This document shows, piece after piece, positions 29,001-37,255 of a stretch of DNA of 64,000 nt. Position numbers and translations under genes: made by a program. Position 1 is the stretch's first letter. Each line of letters starts with the position of its first letter. The DNA is from Paucibacter sp963740455. GTDB lineage: Bacteria > Pseudomonadota > Gammaproteobacteria > Burkholderiales > Burkholderiaceae_C. The stretch lies in assembly GCA_963740455.1 (NCBI GenBank), contig CAVUEF010000004.1, positions 1-64,000 of the forward strand. The letters are read 5' to 3'. The notes below the pieces were generated by a model. It saw only the letters and a list, made by a program, of their open reading frames with translations. It did not search any database and was not told the DNA's origin.

Positions 29001-29680
29001 TCGGTGGCTGCATAGAGGTTGCCGGTGGCATCGAAGCTCAGGCTGGTGACCGTGCCCAGGTTCAGACCCAGCGGTGCCCAGCTGAGGCCCCCGTCCAGCG
29101 AGCGGTAGACGCCCTGCCCCACCGTACCCAGATAGACGTTCGAGGGTTGGCGCGCATCGAAGGCGATGGCGCGGCTGCGCACGCCGGCCAGCGCGGCGAT
29201 CGGCGCCCATTGCGCACCGCCATCCTGGCTCAGGAACACGCCGGCCTGGGCGGTGGCGGCCAGCACCCGATGGGTCTGCGCCGGATCCACCGCCAGCGCC
29301 TGCACATCGAGATCGGTCAGGCCGGAAACGATACGGACCCAGCTCTGACCGCTGTCGTCCGAGCGCCAGACGCCGTCCTGATAGATGCCGGCATAGACCC
29401 GGCCTATGCCCGAGGGGTCGAAGGCCAGCGCGAACACCGAGCGGGCCGAGAACGGCACATTGACGGCCTTCCACGAGAAGCCCCAGTCGATGCTGCGGTA
29501 CAGGCCGCCGAAATAGGTGCCGGCCAGCACCACCTGCTCGAAGTTGGGCTGGTGGGCAAAACTCAGCACGGTTCCGTAGTCGGGGCCCAGCGGGCGCCAG
29601 CTGCGCACCTGAGCCTGCAGCGATCCGGCCAGCAGCAGGCCGGCCAGCAGCAGCGCCAGGCGATGCAGCCAGGCCTTCAT
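26048..29680 (-). CDS. Giant secreted Asp-box (BNR) beta-propeller protein
   Basis: The protein has 1210 residues, with a signal peptide (cleavage near LQA, residue 23). About 25 Asp-box units of the form S-x-D-x-G-x-x-W follow along the whole length, e.g. YRSIDWGFSW, WRSDDSGQSW, YRSLDGGLSW, FLSTDSGAHW and LRSLDGGAHW. That is enough for several seven-bladed propellers, as in GH74 or sortilin-like proteins. No GH74 catalytic Asp pair could be assigned, so a polymer-binding or scaffolding role is as likely as hydrolysis. It sits between Wzy and Wzz genes with 4-14 bp overlaps, so it is made together with the assembly machine. Confidence 0.8.
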   Translation of the reverse strand: MKAWLHRLALLLAGLLLAGSLQAQVRSWRPLGPDYGTVLSFAHQPNFEQVVLAGTYFGGLYRSIDWGFSWKAVNVPFSARSVFALAFDPSGIGRVYAGIYQDGVWRSDDSGQSWVRIVSGLTDLDVQALAVDPAQTHRVLAATAQAGVFLSQDGGAQWAPIAALAGVRSRAIAFDARQPSNVYLGTVGQGVYRSLDGGLSWAPLGLNLGTVTSLSFDATGNLYAATEGGVFQLKAGASSWTDLSFNLPKLPVAHVLAHPSVPNFLFVATVYGVYALANWDSTPTWFQWTTGDSRLVGSDSRGLILHVARQHGSMLMTTDFGAHWIRGDVGIQNAFVGALATISGQQGWRLLGGTDLGLHALDSGKPWKSVLTRTEAMFDLQVRGSTAYAGAETSGVWKSVDDGDSWTLASNGIVPMRINAFSRTAESAPVQLVASASGLYRSLDDGAQWLPVKLPQVQTVLSVAADPVRGPIVYIGSGAGQVLRSIDGGMSFGAAGAGLPGEGITQLAHASWGRVYAITSAGGLYATSDHGVNWYPSKTGCDAAAVALVSDPQRNWVLYLATAGGGLCKSESAGLQWARANTGLDNPYVTALWIDPAQPARLIAGSVGKVYLSSNGGSNWTASGTGLPAAPVTALAGSGMSFYALLDGQGLYRSSNGGASWTAMAAPVAGNALALAQLPGGRLLLGTPYLGVQASDDGGASWRAANAGMSLFVRSLALDPVDANTLYAGSLSGGVFRSRDAAASWSSVGLSDGNVFKVLAPAANRVLVGTSAGIAVSNDGGDSWAQLGQRASYALSIAADPADGRRMVLGSFGGQVWTADAGGSRWQPVGQGLPMADVLALARCADDTVYAAPNRGGIYRNALGNLGTWQSTGGSGLGTAQVLGLSCDPRSGLLYAATNGDGMFLSVDQGAHWSAINQGLTGNIVAVVLASPDQPWQVWAAVRDGTVHRSDDGGLHWTAAGQGLPAGGVSQLTAGGDGSLYASAGNTVYRRLASGNWTLAASGLPAGTVTALWAHPKDAGRVHAAIASVGIFLSTDSGAHWSAAVTDAQMAEVGVLGGGAQRVLAGTLGTGLAWSDDGGARFGTVQIAAEIPKVVTGIAIDSGDASQIYLATGGQGVLRSLDGGAHWRGGASGLGSSFLLCLAAHPQRPGELYAGTTEGVFRSTDGALSWSPVNEGLNNRNITSLVFDDVVPGLLYAGTEGGGIYLYDTR

Positions 29681-31143
29681 GCCCGCCTCACCTTGGCGCG
29701 CAGGCGTCCCAGGAACAGAGCCTTGTCGGCCGCACCGAGATCCCGCTCGTCGCGAATCGTCTGGTTCAGGTACTCGAGGAACAGCGCCAGCGCCAGCCCC
29801 ACCAGCAGGCCCAGCGGCAGGGCCAGGCCGACCATCAGCAGCTTGCGCGGAGACACCGCCTCGATCGGCCGCTCGGCCTGATTGAGCACGGCGATATTGG
29901 ACACGCGCCGCAGGTCCAGCGCTTCGGAGACGCGAGCCTCCTCGCTGCGCTTGGCATAGGTCTGGAAGGTCTGCAGGGCCACCGCGTGGTCGCGCTCGAT
30001 GCGCTCAAGCTCGGACTCGGCACGGTTCAGCGCGCGCAGCCGCGTCTCGATGCCGGCCGCCACCGTGCGGCGCTCGGTCTGCTGCGCCTCGATGGACTGG
30101 CGCAGCGTGGCCTCGATCTGGGCCGCCTCGCGGTCCAGCCGCTGCACCACCTCGGCGTCGTCCTTGAAGCGCTGCAACAGCTCGGTGCGGCGTATGCGCA
30201 GCTCGGTGAGCTTGGCGCGCAGCTGCTCGTGATTGGGTTGCGAGCTGAGGCGTGCCAGCACCGCCGCATCGGTGGCGGGCAGCGCGCCCGCGGGCAGGCG
30301 CAGCAGCCGCAGCTCGCCCTCGTCGCTCTGCGCTTCCTTGCTCAGCAGCTGCAGGCGGCCGAGCAGCAGCGAACGTTCCTCGCCAATGGTCGATATCTGC
30401 TGGCCTTCGCGCAGCTGCAGGCGGCTGGCGTCGAGCAGCTTGAGCTGATCACGCAGGGTCTGCAGCTGCTCGTCGAAGAAGCTGCTCATGCCGCGCTCGC
30501 GGCGCACCTCGACGCGCTTCTCCAGGTAGAGCTTGACCACCATGTCCACCACCTGCATGGCCAGCTCGGCCGAGGGCAGACGGGCGGCGATGGAGATCAC
30601 GTCGGAGTCCTTCTCGCGCTCGACACGCAGGGCCTTCTGCACCAGGGTCACCGCCTCCTCGCGCTCGCTCAGCCGCGGCCGCAGATTCAGCAGGATGCTC
30701 AGCTCCTTGAACTGCGCCTTGGCCCAGCGCACCACGCGCCGCAGCTCGTGCTTCGCCTTCTGGAACAGCGTCTGCGGCGGCGGCGGCGCCATCTTGAAGG
30801 CCTCGGGGCCCAGGGCATCGACCGCGGCCTCCAGCTGCGAGCGCGCGCTGAGCATCTGGATCTCGGAGTTGATGTCCTCCTTGCGCACGCCGGTGGAGAT
30901 TAGGCCGCCCTTCTCCACCGACACCGGCACCTCGACGTTCTCGCGGCCCAGCCTGACCAGCAGCCGGGCGGTGGACTCGTACTCCTCGCTGACGAGCTGC
31001 ATCGCGCCATAGGTCGTCAGCACGGCGCCCAGGGTAGTGGCGGCGATCAGCCAGCGGTGATAGTCCAGCGCCCGCACCAGATCGGCCACGAAGGCCGAGC
31101 CCAGTTGCATCACCTGATCAACATCGTGGTCCGAATGGCTCAT
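29677..31143 (-). CDS. Polysaccharide co-polymerase (Wzz/GumC type) without kinase domain
   Basis: The protein has 488 residues. An N-terminal Wzz domain with first membrane span (WLIAATTLGAVLTTYGAMQL, about 30-50), long periplasmic coiled coils (about 170-400, Glu/Gln/Arg-rich) and a second span (LLMVGLALPLGLLVGLALAL) near the C-terminus form the PCP architecture. It sets chain length of the polymer with Wzy. There is no cytoplasmic ATPase; the partner is encoded separately at 36393. The start ATG at 31143 overlaps the Wzx stop (ATGA). An open frame continues upstream but reads Wzx sequence out of frame. Confidence 0.88.
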   Translation of the reverse strand: MSHSDHDVDQVMQLGSAFVADLVRALDYHRWLIAATTLGAVLTTYGAMQLVSEEYESTARLLVRLGRENVEVPVSVEKGGLISTGVRKEDINSEIQMLSARSQLEAAVDALGPEAFKMAPPPPQTLFQKAKHELRRVVRWAKAQFKELSILLNLRPRLSEREEAVTLVQKALRVEREKDSDVISIAARLPSAELAMQVVDMVVKLYLEKRVEVRRERGMSSFFDEQLQTLRDQLKLLDASRLQLREGQQISTIGEERSLLLGRLQLLSKEAQSDEGELRLLRLPAGALPATDAAVLARLSSQPNHEQLRAKLTELRIRRTELLQRFKDDAEVVQRLDREAAQIEATLRQSIEAQQTERRTVAAGIETRLRALNRAESELERIERDHAVALQTFQTYAKRSEEARVSEALDLRRVSNIAVLNQAERPIEAVSPRKLLMVGLALPLGLLVGLALALFLEYLNQTIRDERDLGAADKALFLGRLRAKVRRA

Positions 31144-32402
31144 ATGCTCGCTGTCCCTGCGGGCAGACCTTGTCTGGCCCAGTTCCAGGCGCAGACCTGC
31201 ATCAAGCCCAGCTTGATCAGGCGTGCGCCGCCCGACACCCAGGCGGCACCGACGGCACCGGCTGCGGGTATGGCGAAATAGTAAGCCGCCAGCAGCAGCG
31301 GCAGGGTGTAAAGATCGAGCTTGAAGATGAAATCGGGCTTGACGAACATCAGATAGGGGATGGCGACCGGAAATGCGCACATCGCTGCCAGCGAACCTGC
31401 CAGCAGAAACTCCAACACCTCGGCCGAACCGGCATAGCTCTTGGGCAGCCAGCCGGCCCCGAATTGCAGCAGGCCTAAGCCCGACAGCACGAGCAGAAGC
31501 GCCAACGCCAGCAGGCCGCCCTGCACCCTCGCCATCAGCTTCAACAAGGTACCGGAGTGGCTGGCCGGTGCCACCTTGGGGCTGACTACCACGGCCAGAT
31601 AGGTGCCCAGCAGCTCGGGAATCTGCGCGAACACCTGAGCCGCGGCGAACAGGCCCACCTGCTTCAACGTCGAGTACTGGGTCAGCAGGAGCAGGTCGGC
31701 GCGCGACAGCAGCGCCGAGAAGGCAAAGGTGATGAACATCCAATGCAGGACATGGGCCAGCTCGCGGCTCTCGCGCCGTGGCAGCATGCCTCGGCTGGGC
31801 AGCTGCGGACGCACCAGCCAAGCGGCACCGAGCAGCGCTGTCAAGGTGCACAGCGCTGCCACGGCCATCAACGCCTGGGCCGAGGGCTGGAACCACAGCA
31901 GCACGGCGGCAATGCCGGCCACCCGAAGCGCCTGCGCCAGCAGTTCCAGCCCGGCATAAGCGCCAAAACGCTGCTGTAGCTGAAGATTGAGAAAGACCGA
32001 GCGCAGCAGCAGCACGCCACCAGCCACGGCGACAGCCAGCACCAGCAGCTGTGGTTCCGGGCGCTTGAACAGGGCAGAGGACAGCGGCCCGGCCGTCGCC
32101 AGCGCCAAACTGACCAGGGCCAAGCTGGCCGCCAGCTTGAAGGTCACGCCCCAGCGCTCGACTGCGGCGGCGCGCGCTATATCGTGCAGGCGATGGACCG
32201 AGGCCAGCTTGATTACGCTCATGTCGATGGCCGAACCCAGCACGCCATCGGCCAGGGCCACCAGGGTCAGGCAGATGGCGTATGCGCCGAAGTCGGCGGG
32301 CGACATATGCGTCAGCAGAATGCTGTTCAGCACCACCGTCAGCACACCGCCCAGGCCCTTGGGCAGGGCCACATAGGCCGTTTGTTGCAAAGACTTTTTC
32401 AT
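31140..32402 (-). CDS. Wzx-type polysaccharide flippase
   Basis: This 420-residue protein has about 12 hydrophobic spans of the MOP/PST superfamily (MKKSLQQTAYVALPKGLGGV start, VLNSILLTHMSPADFGAYAI). It would flip the undecaprenyl-linked repeat unit to the periplasmic side. The ATG at 32402 is preferred over an upstream TTG at 32426. The gene starts a second minus-strand block, divergent from the secreted glycosidase-like gene at 32489; the 86-bp gap should hold promoters for both. Confidence 0.85.
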   Translation of the reverse strand: MKKSLQQTAYVALPKGLGGVLTVVLNSILLTHMSPADFGAYAICLTLVALADGVLGSAIDMSVIKLASVHRLHDIARAAAVERWGVTFKLAASLALVSLALATAGPLSSALFKRPEPQLLVLAVAVAGGVLLLRSVFLNLQLQQRFGAYAGLELLAQALRVAGIAAVLLWFQPSAQALMAVAALCTLTALLGAAWLVRPQLPSRGMLPRRESRELAHVLHWMFITFAFSALLSRADLLLLTQYSTLKQVGLFAAAQVFAQIPELLGTYLAVVVSPKVAPASHSGTLLKLMARVQGGLLALALLLVLSGLGLLQFGAGWLPKSYAGSAEVLEFLLAGSLAAMCAFPVAIPYLMFVKPDFIFKLDLYTLPLLLAAYYFAIPAAGAVGAAWVSGGARLIKLGLMQVCAWNWARQGLPAGTASI

Positions 32403-32488
32403 GGTGTAAAGGTCTTTGCCACGCAAGCCACAGCGGCGTTACAGTGGTCGCATCTTTGCAGTACACGGCCCTCGGGCTCCCACATGCC
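32403..32488. promoter_or_regulatory. Divergent promoter region between wzx and the glycosidase-like gene
   Basis: Both flanking genes start here and face away from each other, so promoters are expected. It contains AT-richer stretches (AAAGGTCTTTGCC and CATCTTTGCAGTAC) but no clear -35/-10 pair. Confidence 0.35.
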
Positions 32489-34096
32489 ATGAAGCAGTTG
32501 CAGCGATTTGCGGCTGTTGCCTGCGCGCTGGTCGCGCTGACGACAGCTCCCGCCGGCGCCCGTCCCCTGTACGGTTTCACGCCCTTTCCCTACGACTCGA
32601 CCGATGAGGCGGTGACGCGCACCTTGGACATCGTGCGCAACAACGCCAATGTCCATGCCCTGCATCTGGACGATGGCATTCCCTGGGACGAGTTGCTCGA
32701 CGCCAAGCCGAACCCGAAGCGGGTGCAGCGCGAATGGGACAACTGGACCCGCGTCATCCCGACCGGCCGCCCGGTCTATCTGGCGCTGGCGCCGCTGGCC
32801 AAGGACCGCAAGAGCCTGGCCCCGACCAAGGGCGAGGCCGGCACCAGCAGCTCCCTGCCCTGGAGCCTGAAGCTGGCGCGGCTTGACGACGACAAGGTCA
32901 AGGCCGCTTACCTGGAATACGCCCGCCGCGCGGTCAAGCAATTCCGCCCCAGCTATCTGAACCTGGGCATAGAGGCCGGCGAACTGGCCGCGCGCGACCC
33001 CAAGCGCTGGCCGCAGTTCGAGGCCCTTTACCGCAATGTGGCCACTGCTCTGAAGCGCGACAACCCGCGGCTGCAGATCGGCATCTCCTTCGGCCTGCAG
33101 TCCCTGATGAAGCCCGGCGTGGCCGAGCTGGCCAAGCCGCTGGTGGACGCCAGCGACTATCTCGGCCTGAGCTTCTACCCGCATATGTCGCCCTTCGCCG
33201 AGAAGTTCGGCGACCCGCCGCTGGGCGAGCGCGAGCAGGCCTGGCGCGCACCGCTGGACTGGGCGCGACGCTACACCGACAAACCGATCGCGCTGTGCGA
33301 GACAGGCTACTCCAGCATGAATGCGGAGCTGCCCAGCTACAGCCTGAAGATCAAGGGCGACCCGGTGCTGCAGGCCAGCTATGTGCGCGAGCTGGCCCAA
33401 CTGGCCGAACGCGACAACTACCTGTTCGTCGTCTGGTTCCTGGCCGTGGACTACGACCGCTTGTATGAGCGCATGAGCGGCACGCCGGACAACGAGGTCA
33501 ATCTGCTGTGGCGCAATATCGGCCTGTGGAGCGGCGACATCAAGGCCAAGCCGGGATGGGCCGAATGGCAGAACGCACTGGCCGGCCGCATCGAGCCGCT
33601 GGCGGCGAGAACCAGCGCGGTCAGCGGCGCTCTGGCGGCGGCAGCGATCACGGCCACCGAGATCGGCTTCAGCGCGGCCAAGCAGCTGTTCCTGACCGGC
33701 CCCGGCGGCAAGGCCACGCTGGAGGCCGACGCCGGCATGCGCTGGACCTTCGACTACAAGGGCACGGAATGGGCCTGGGCCACCCGCGACATCGGCACGC
33801 GGCTGAACACCACGACCAAGCGCATGAGTCTGCGCCTGCGCAGCGACCGACCGGGCACGCTGTTCGTCCAGGTCGAGCTTGCCGATGGCCAGACCTTCTT
33901 CACCCAGATCGAGCCGCGCAGCGCCTGGAGCGACTTCAGCATGGACCTGACACAACTGAAGGCCGACCCGGCCAAGAAGCGCGACGGTGTTCTGGCGCCC
34001 GAACGCATCACCAAGCTGCTGATCGCAGACGCCGGGGCACAAAACAAGGCGCGGGGGCAGCGCAATGTCTGGATTGCGCGCTGGACATTCGAGTAG
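32489..34096 (+). CDS. Secreted TIM-barrel glycosidase-like protein with C-terminal beta-domain
   Basis: The protein has 535 residues. A signal peptide ends near AGA (residue 24). The barrel resembles clan GH-A: YGFTPFPYD at strand 1, candidate acid/base Glu in LNLGIEAGEL (about 165) and nucleophile Glu in ALCETGYSS (about 275). A C-terminal jelly-roll-like domain (about 390-535: WTFDYKGTEWAWATRDIG, FVQVELADGQTFF) looks carbohydrate-binding. It is the only plus-strand gene in the locus. It probably cuts or remodels the polymer. The exact GH family is not assigned. Confidence 0.7.
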   Translation: MKQLQRFAAVACALVALTTAPAGARPLYGFTPFPYDSTDEAVTRTLDIVRNNANVHALHLDDGIPWDELLDAKPNPKRVQREWDNWTRVIPTGRPVYLALAPLAKDRKSLAPTKGEAGTSSSLPWSLKLARLDDDKVKAAYLEYARRAVKQFRPSYLNLGIEAGELAARDPKRWPQFEALYRNVATALKRDNPRLQIGISFGLQSLMKPGVAELAKPLVDASDYLGLSFYPHMSPFAEKFGDPPLGEREQAWRAPLDWARRYTDKPIALCETGYSSMNAELPSYSLKIKGDPVLQASYVRELAQLAERDNYLFVVWFLAVDYDRLYERMSGTPDNEVNLLWRNIGLWSGDIKAKPGWAEWQNALAGRIEPLAARTSAVSGALAAAAITATEIGFSAAKQLFLTGPGGKATLEADAGMRWTFDYKGTEWAWATRDIGTRLNTTTKRMSLRLRSDRPGTLFVQVELADGQTFFTQIEPRSAWSDFSMDLTQLKADPAKKRDGVLAPERITKLLIADAGAQNKARGQRNVWIARWTFE

Positions 34097-34123
34097 CCTG
34101 GGCTTGCGCATCGCCGTGTCCAT

Positions 34124-35242
34124 TCAGGCCAGGGCCGCCTGGCGGTAGACGGCCAGGGTTTCAAGCGCCGTCTTGTCCCAGCTGAAGCGCCTGGCGTTGC
34201 GCAGGCCGCGCTCGCGCAGTTCGGCGCGCAGCGCCTCGTCCTGCCACAGCTTCAGCATGGCAGCGGCAATGTCCTCGACACGGTAGGGATCGACCAGCAA
34301 GGCCGCATCACCCGATACCTCGGGCAACGAGGACAGGTTGGAGGTGATCACCGGCGTGCCGCAGGCCATGGCCTCGATCACCGGAATGCCGAAACCCTCC
34401 CACAGCGAGGGGAACAGGAACATCTGCGCCGCACCGTAGAGCAGCGGCAGATCGGCATCGGGCACATAGCCCATCTCGACCACATGCTCGCGCAGGCCAA
34501 GCCCGTCCATCGTCTCGTCTATGCCCTGGGTCATCGGTGAGCGGCGCCCGGCCAGCACCAGCTTGACCGGGTCGCGGGCCTCGCGGCGGAACTGGTCGAA
34601 GGCCCGCAGCAGGCGCACGATGTTCTTGCGCGACTCGATCTTGCCCAGGTACAGCAGGAAGGGCTCATGCGCGCCATAGCGCTCGGCCACAAGCCGTCGC
34701 GCCAGCGCGGCATCCTGCGGCTGGTACTGGGCTCCCACGCCGTTGTAGACCACATGCATGCGGCTGCGGTCTAGCTTGAAGCGCTCGGCCGTCAGCTCAC
34801 GCGTGCACTCGGAGACGCAGATCGTGCGCGTCGCCGACCTAAGGCCCTTGATCAGCAAGGCATTCAGCCGCAGCAGGATGCCCGGCGCATAGAACTCCGG
34901 ATGGTTGAAGGTGCTGAAGCAATGGTGGGTGAAGACATAGGGCCTGGTCGAATACGGCGGCGGCGTGAACGGCGCATGCAACAGGTCGATGCGGTGGCGC
35001 AGCAGGGCCAGCGGCAGCGAGACGGCGGTGCTGATCAGCCGCAGTGAAGGCCGCAGCACCTGGTGCTGCAGGCGCGGGCCGGGCGGCGGCAGCATGGCGG
35101 GGGCGCTGGCGTCCAGGCAGAAGGTGCGGTAGTGGTTCTCAGGGTCCAGCCGCGCCAGCGAGTCGACCAGGCAGCGTTCATAGGTCTCCGGGCCGCCCGC
35201 CTGGCGACCGGTCATCACTAGGAACAGGCCGATGTTCAGCAT
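34124..35242 (-). CDS. Family 4 glycosyltransferase
   Basis: This is a 372-residue GT-B protein. The N-terminal domain opens IGLFLVMTGRQAGGPETYE. The C-terminal GT4 domain has LYLGKIESRKNIVRLL and the EX7E motif in FPSLWEGFGIPVIEAMACGTPV. It is retaining, acting on the cytoplasmic face. It overlaps the upstream GT4 gene by 7 bp and converges with the glycosidase-like gene. Confidence 0.9.
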   Translation of the reverse strand: MLNIGLFLVMTGRQAGGPETYERCLVDSLARLDPENHYRTFCLDASAPAMLPPPGPRLQHQVLRPSLRLISTAVSLPLALLRHRIDLLHAPFTPPPYSTRPYVFTHHCFSTFNHPEFYAPGILLRLNALLIKGLRSATRTICVSECTRELTAERFKLDRSRMHVVYNGVGAQYQPQDAALARRLVAERYGAHEPFLLYLGKIESRKNIVRLLRAFDQFRREARDPVKLVLAGRRSPMTQGIDETMDGLGLREHVVEMGYVPDADLPLLYGAAQMFLFPSLWEGFGIPVIEAMACGTPVITSNLSSLPEVSGDAALLVDPYRVEDIAAAMLKLWQDEALRAELRERGLRNARRFSWDKTALETLAVYRQAALA

Positions 35243-36396
35243 GCGGCCAGCTCCCGGTAGGTGGCCTCTACACGCTTCACGGCGGTCTGCAGCGAATAGT
35301 CGTTCTCGATGAAATGCCGGGCCCGCGCGCCATAGTCGCGGGCCCGCTGGGGCTCATCCATCAGCCCCTGCACCGCATCGGCAAACAGGGCATGCTGCAG
35401 GCCCGGCACCAGCACGCCGTTGCGGCCGTGATCGAGGATCTCGGGCAGGCCGCCGACCTGGGAGGCGACGATGGGCAGGCCCGCGGCCATGCCCTCGCAG
35501 ATGGCCAGCGGTACGCCCTCGATATAGGCCGGATGCACCTGGATATCGGCCAAGGCCAGCAGTTCGGGCAGGTTCACCACAAAGCCCAGCAGGCGCACCC
35601 GGTGGCCTATGCGCAGCCTCTCGACGGCGTCGCGAATCTCGTCCTCCAGAGGGCCCACGCCGGCCAGCCACAGCCAGGTGTCGGGCCGCTGCTCCAGCAG
35701 CAGCGCAAAGCTTTCGAGCAGGAACACTTGGGCCTTCTCGGGATAGAAGCGGGCCACATTGATCAGCACCGTGTCCTCGTCGCGCGCGCCATGCTCGGCA
35801 CGCAGCTGGCTGCGGCGCTGCGGCTCGAGTTCCAGGCGATGGGTCTCGAAGCCGCAGATCAGGGTGCTGATGTCCTCGGCCCTGAAGCCGCGCTTGAGCG
35901 TCTCGTCCCGGGTGTTCTCGCAATGCGCGGTGACACGGTCGAACCAGCGCATCGCCTGCGCGTCTATCCACTGCAGCACATTGCGCTTCCAGTCGAAGTC
36001 AAACCAGACATAGGCCGTGGTGATGGTCTTGACCGGTGCCATGCGCGCTGCCACCACGGTGACCAGATCGGCATAGCAGTTGTGGGCGTGGAGAATGTCC
36101 ACCTGCCGTTCGCGCACCATCTGCGCCAGCAGCCGCGCCGCGCGCCACACCGGCTTGCGCCGGTTCCAGGGGATCCTCCCGACCTCGAAGCCGAGGCGCT
36201 CGGCGGCCTCGACAAAGGGCTTCTCGGTCTGGCCCGGGTTGGCGAAGCAGACCAGATGCACCTCGAACTGCGAGCGGTCCAGCGAACGCAGCCAGTTCAG
36301 CACGGCGGTCTCGACACCGCCATAGGCCATAGTGTGAATCACATGCATGACCCGCAGCTTGCGCGCCGCCTCGGTGCCGGCTTTCATGTCCATCAT
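35236..36396 (-). CDS. Family 4 glycosyltransferase
   Basis: This is a 386-residue GT-B protein: RVMHVIHTMAYGGVETAVLN at the N-terminus, a central INVARFYPEKAQVFLL, and EX7E as YIEGVPLAICEGMAAGLPIV. It would add a second sugar of the repeat unit. The start ATG at 36396 overlaps the stop of the pseudo-kinase gene (ATGA). Confidence 0.9.
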   Translation of the reverse strand: MMDMKAGTEAARKLRVMHVIHTMAYGGVETAVLNWLRSLDRSQFEVHLVCFANPGQTEKPFVEAAERLGFEVGRIPWNRRKPVWRAARLLAQMVRERQVDILHAHNCYADLVTVVAARMAPVKTITTAYVWFDFDWKRNVLQWIDAQAMRWFDRVTAHCENTRDETLKRGFRAEDISTLICGFETHRLELEPQRRSQLRAEHGARDEDTVLINVARFYPEKAQVFLLESFALLLEQRPDTWLWLAGVGPLEDEIRDAVERLRIGHRVRLLGFVVNLPELLALADIQVHPAYIEGVPLAICEGMAAGLPIVASQVGGLPEILDHGRNGVLVPGLQHALFADAVQGLMDEPQRARDYGARARHFIENDYSLQTAVKRVEATYRELAAC

Positions 36397-37214
36397 GCCC
36401 TCCTGCGCTCGGCCCGGCCCGCGGCACTGGCCAGCACGATGCCCGACAGGCCCACCTTCAGCCCCTGCAGCAGGCGCTGCAGATTGCGCAGCTCGCTCTT
36501 CTGCGATTGGCCGGCCCGCAGCACGGTGACCACGCCGTCGCAGCGCGAGGCCACCACGGCCGCCTCCGGATGATGCAGGACCTGACCCAGGTTGACCAGC
36601 ACGTAGCGGTAGCGTTGCCGGCAGGCCTGCAGGCGCTCGCCGGCCTCGGGCGACATGCTCAGCGAGACAAAGTCGCCTTCCACCTGCCCGGCCGGCATCA
36701 GGCTCAGCGCAGCAATCGCCGTGGCCTGCGCAGGGCCGGCCGCTTCATCCAGGCGGATGCGCTCCATCCAGCCCGGCGCCGCCTCGGTGCCCAGGGCCTG
36801 GTGCAGGGACGGGCTGCGCAGATTGGCATCGATCAGCAAGACCTGGCCCTGCTCCATCACCGCCAGCGCCACCGCCAGCTCGACGGCGGCCTGTGCCGCA
36901 TCGTCGGCCAGGGTGCCGGTGATGCCGATGACGTTGCTGGCGGCCGGGTGCAGCACCTTCAGCCGCGCCGCGAGGCGAATGCCATCCTCGGACAGCGGCA
37001 GATCGCTGCCGCTGACATGGTGCAGCACGGCGGTGATCTGCTCGCGCGTGAGCAGGCCCTTTTCCATCAGCAGCGCGCCGATCTGTCCGGCCGAGCCGGC
37101 ACTCTGGCGCTGCTTCTCCTGCTCGCTCAAGGCGACATTGACGGCGTCGGCGCTGACATAGCCCAGGCGCACGGCCGCATCGCCGAACCGGGGTTTGGTG
37201 AGGTGGTCGTTCAT
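36393..37214 (-). CDS. Pseudo BY-kinase/ParA-like protein with N-terminal MshEN-like region
   Basis: This 273-residue protein resembles the CpsD/Wzc cytoplasmic kinase part. It keeps the A' motif VLLIDANLRSPSLHQAL (about 125-141). The Walker A position reads GITGTLADDAAQAAVELA, with no GKS/GKT lysine, and there is no C-terminal tyrosine cluster. The first about 65 residues (FGDAAVRLGYVSADAV, GALLMEKGLLTREQI) look like the MshEN c-di-GMP or ATPase N-domain. It probably cannot phosphorylate. It may act as a structural partner of the Wzz protein, possibly gated by c-di-GMP. The start ATG at 37214 follows GGGAG. Confidence 0.72.
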   Translation of the reverse strand: MNDHLTKPRFGDAAVRLGYVSADAVNVALSEQEKQRQSAGSAGQIGALLMEKGLLTREQITAVLHHVSGSDLPLSEDGIRLAARLKVLHPAASNVIGITGTLADDAAQAAVELAVALAVMEQGQVLLIDANLRSPSLHQALGTEAAPGWMERIRLDEAAGPAQATAIAALSLMPAGQVEGDFVSLSMSPEAGERLQACRQRYRYVLVNLGQVLHHPEAAVVASRCDGVVTVLRAGQSQKSELRNLQRLLQGLKVGLSGIVLASAAGRAERRRA

Positions 37215-37255
37215 CAGGTTTCTCCCAACATTCTTATTCTGCTTCCACCCATCCC

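Noticed and set aside
29677..32580. A single 967-residue Wzx-Wzz fusion
   Set aside because: The upstream part of that frame is Wzx sequence read out of frame; the real Wzz start is at 31143, overlapping the Wzx stop.
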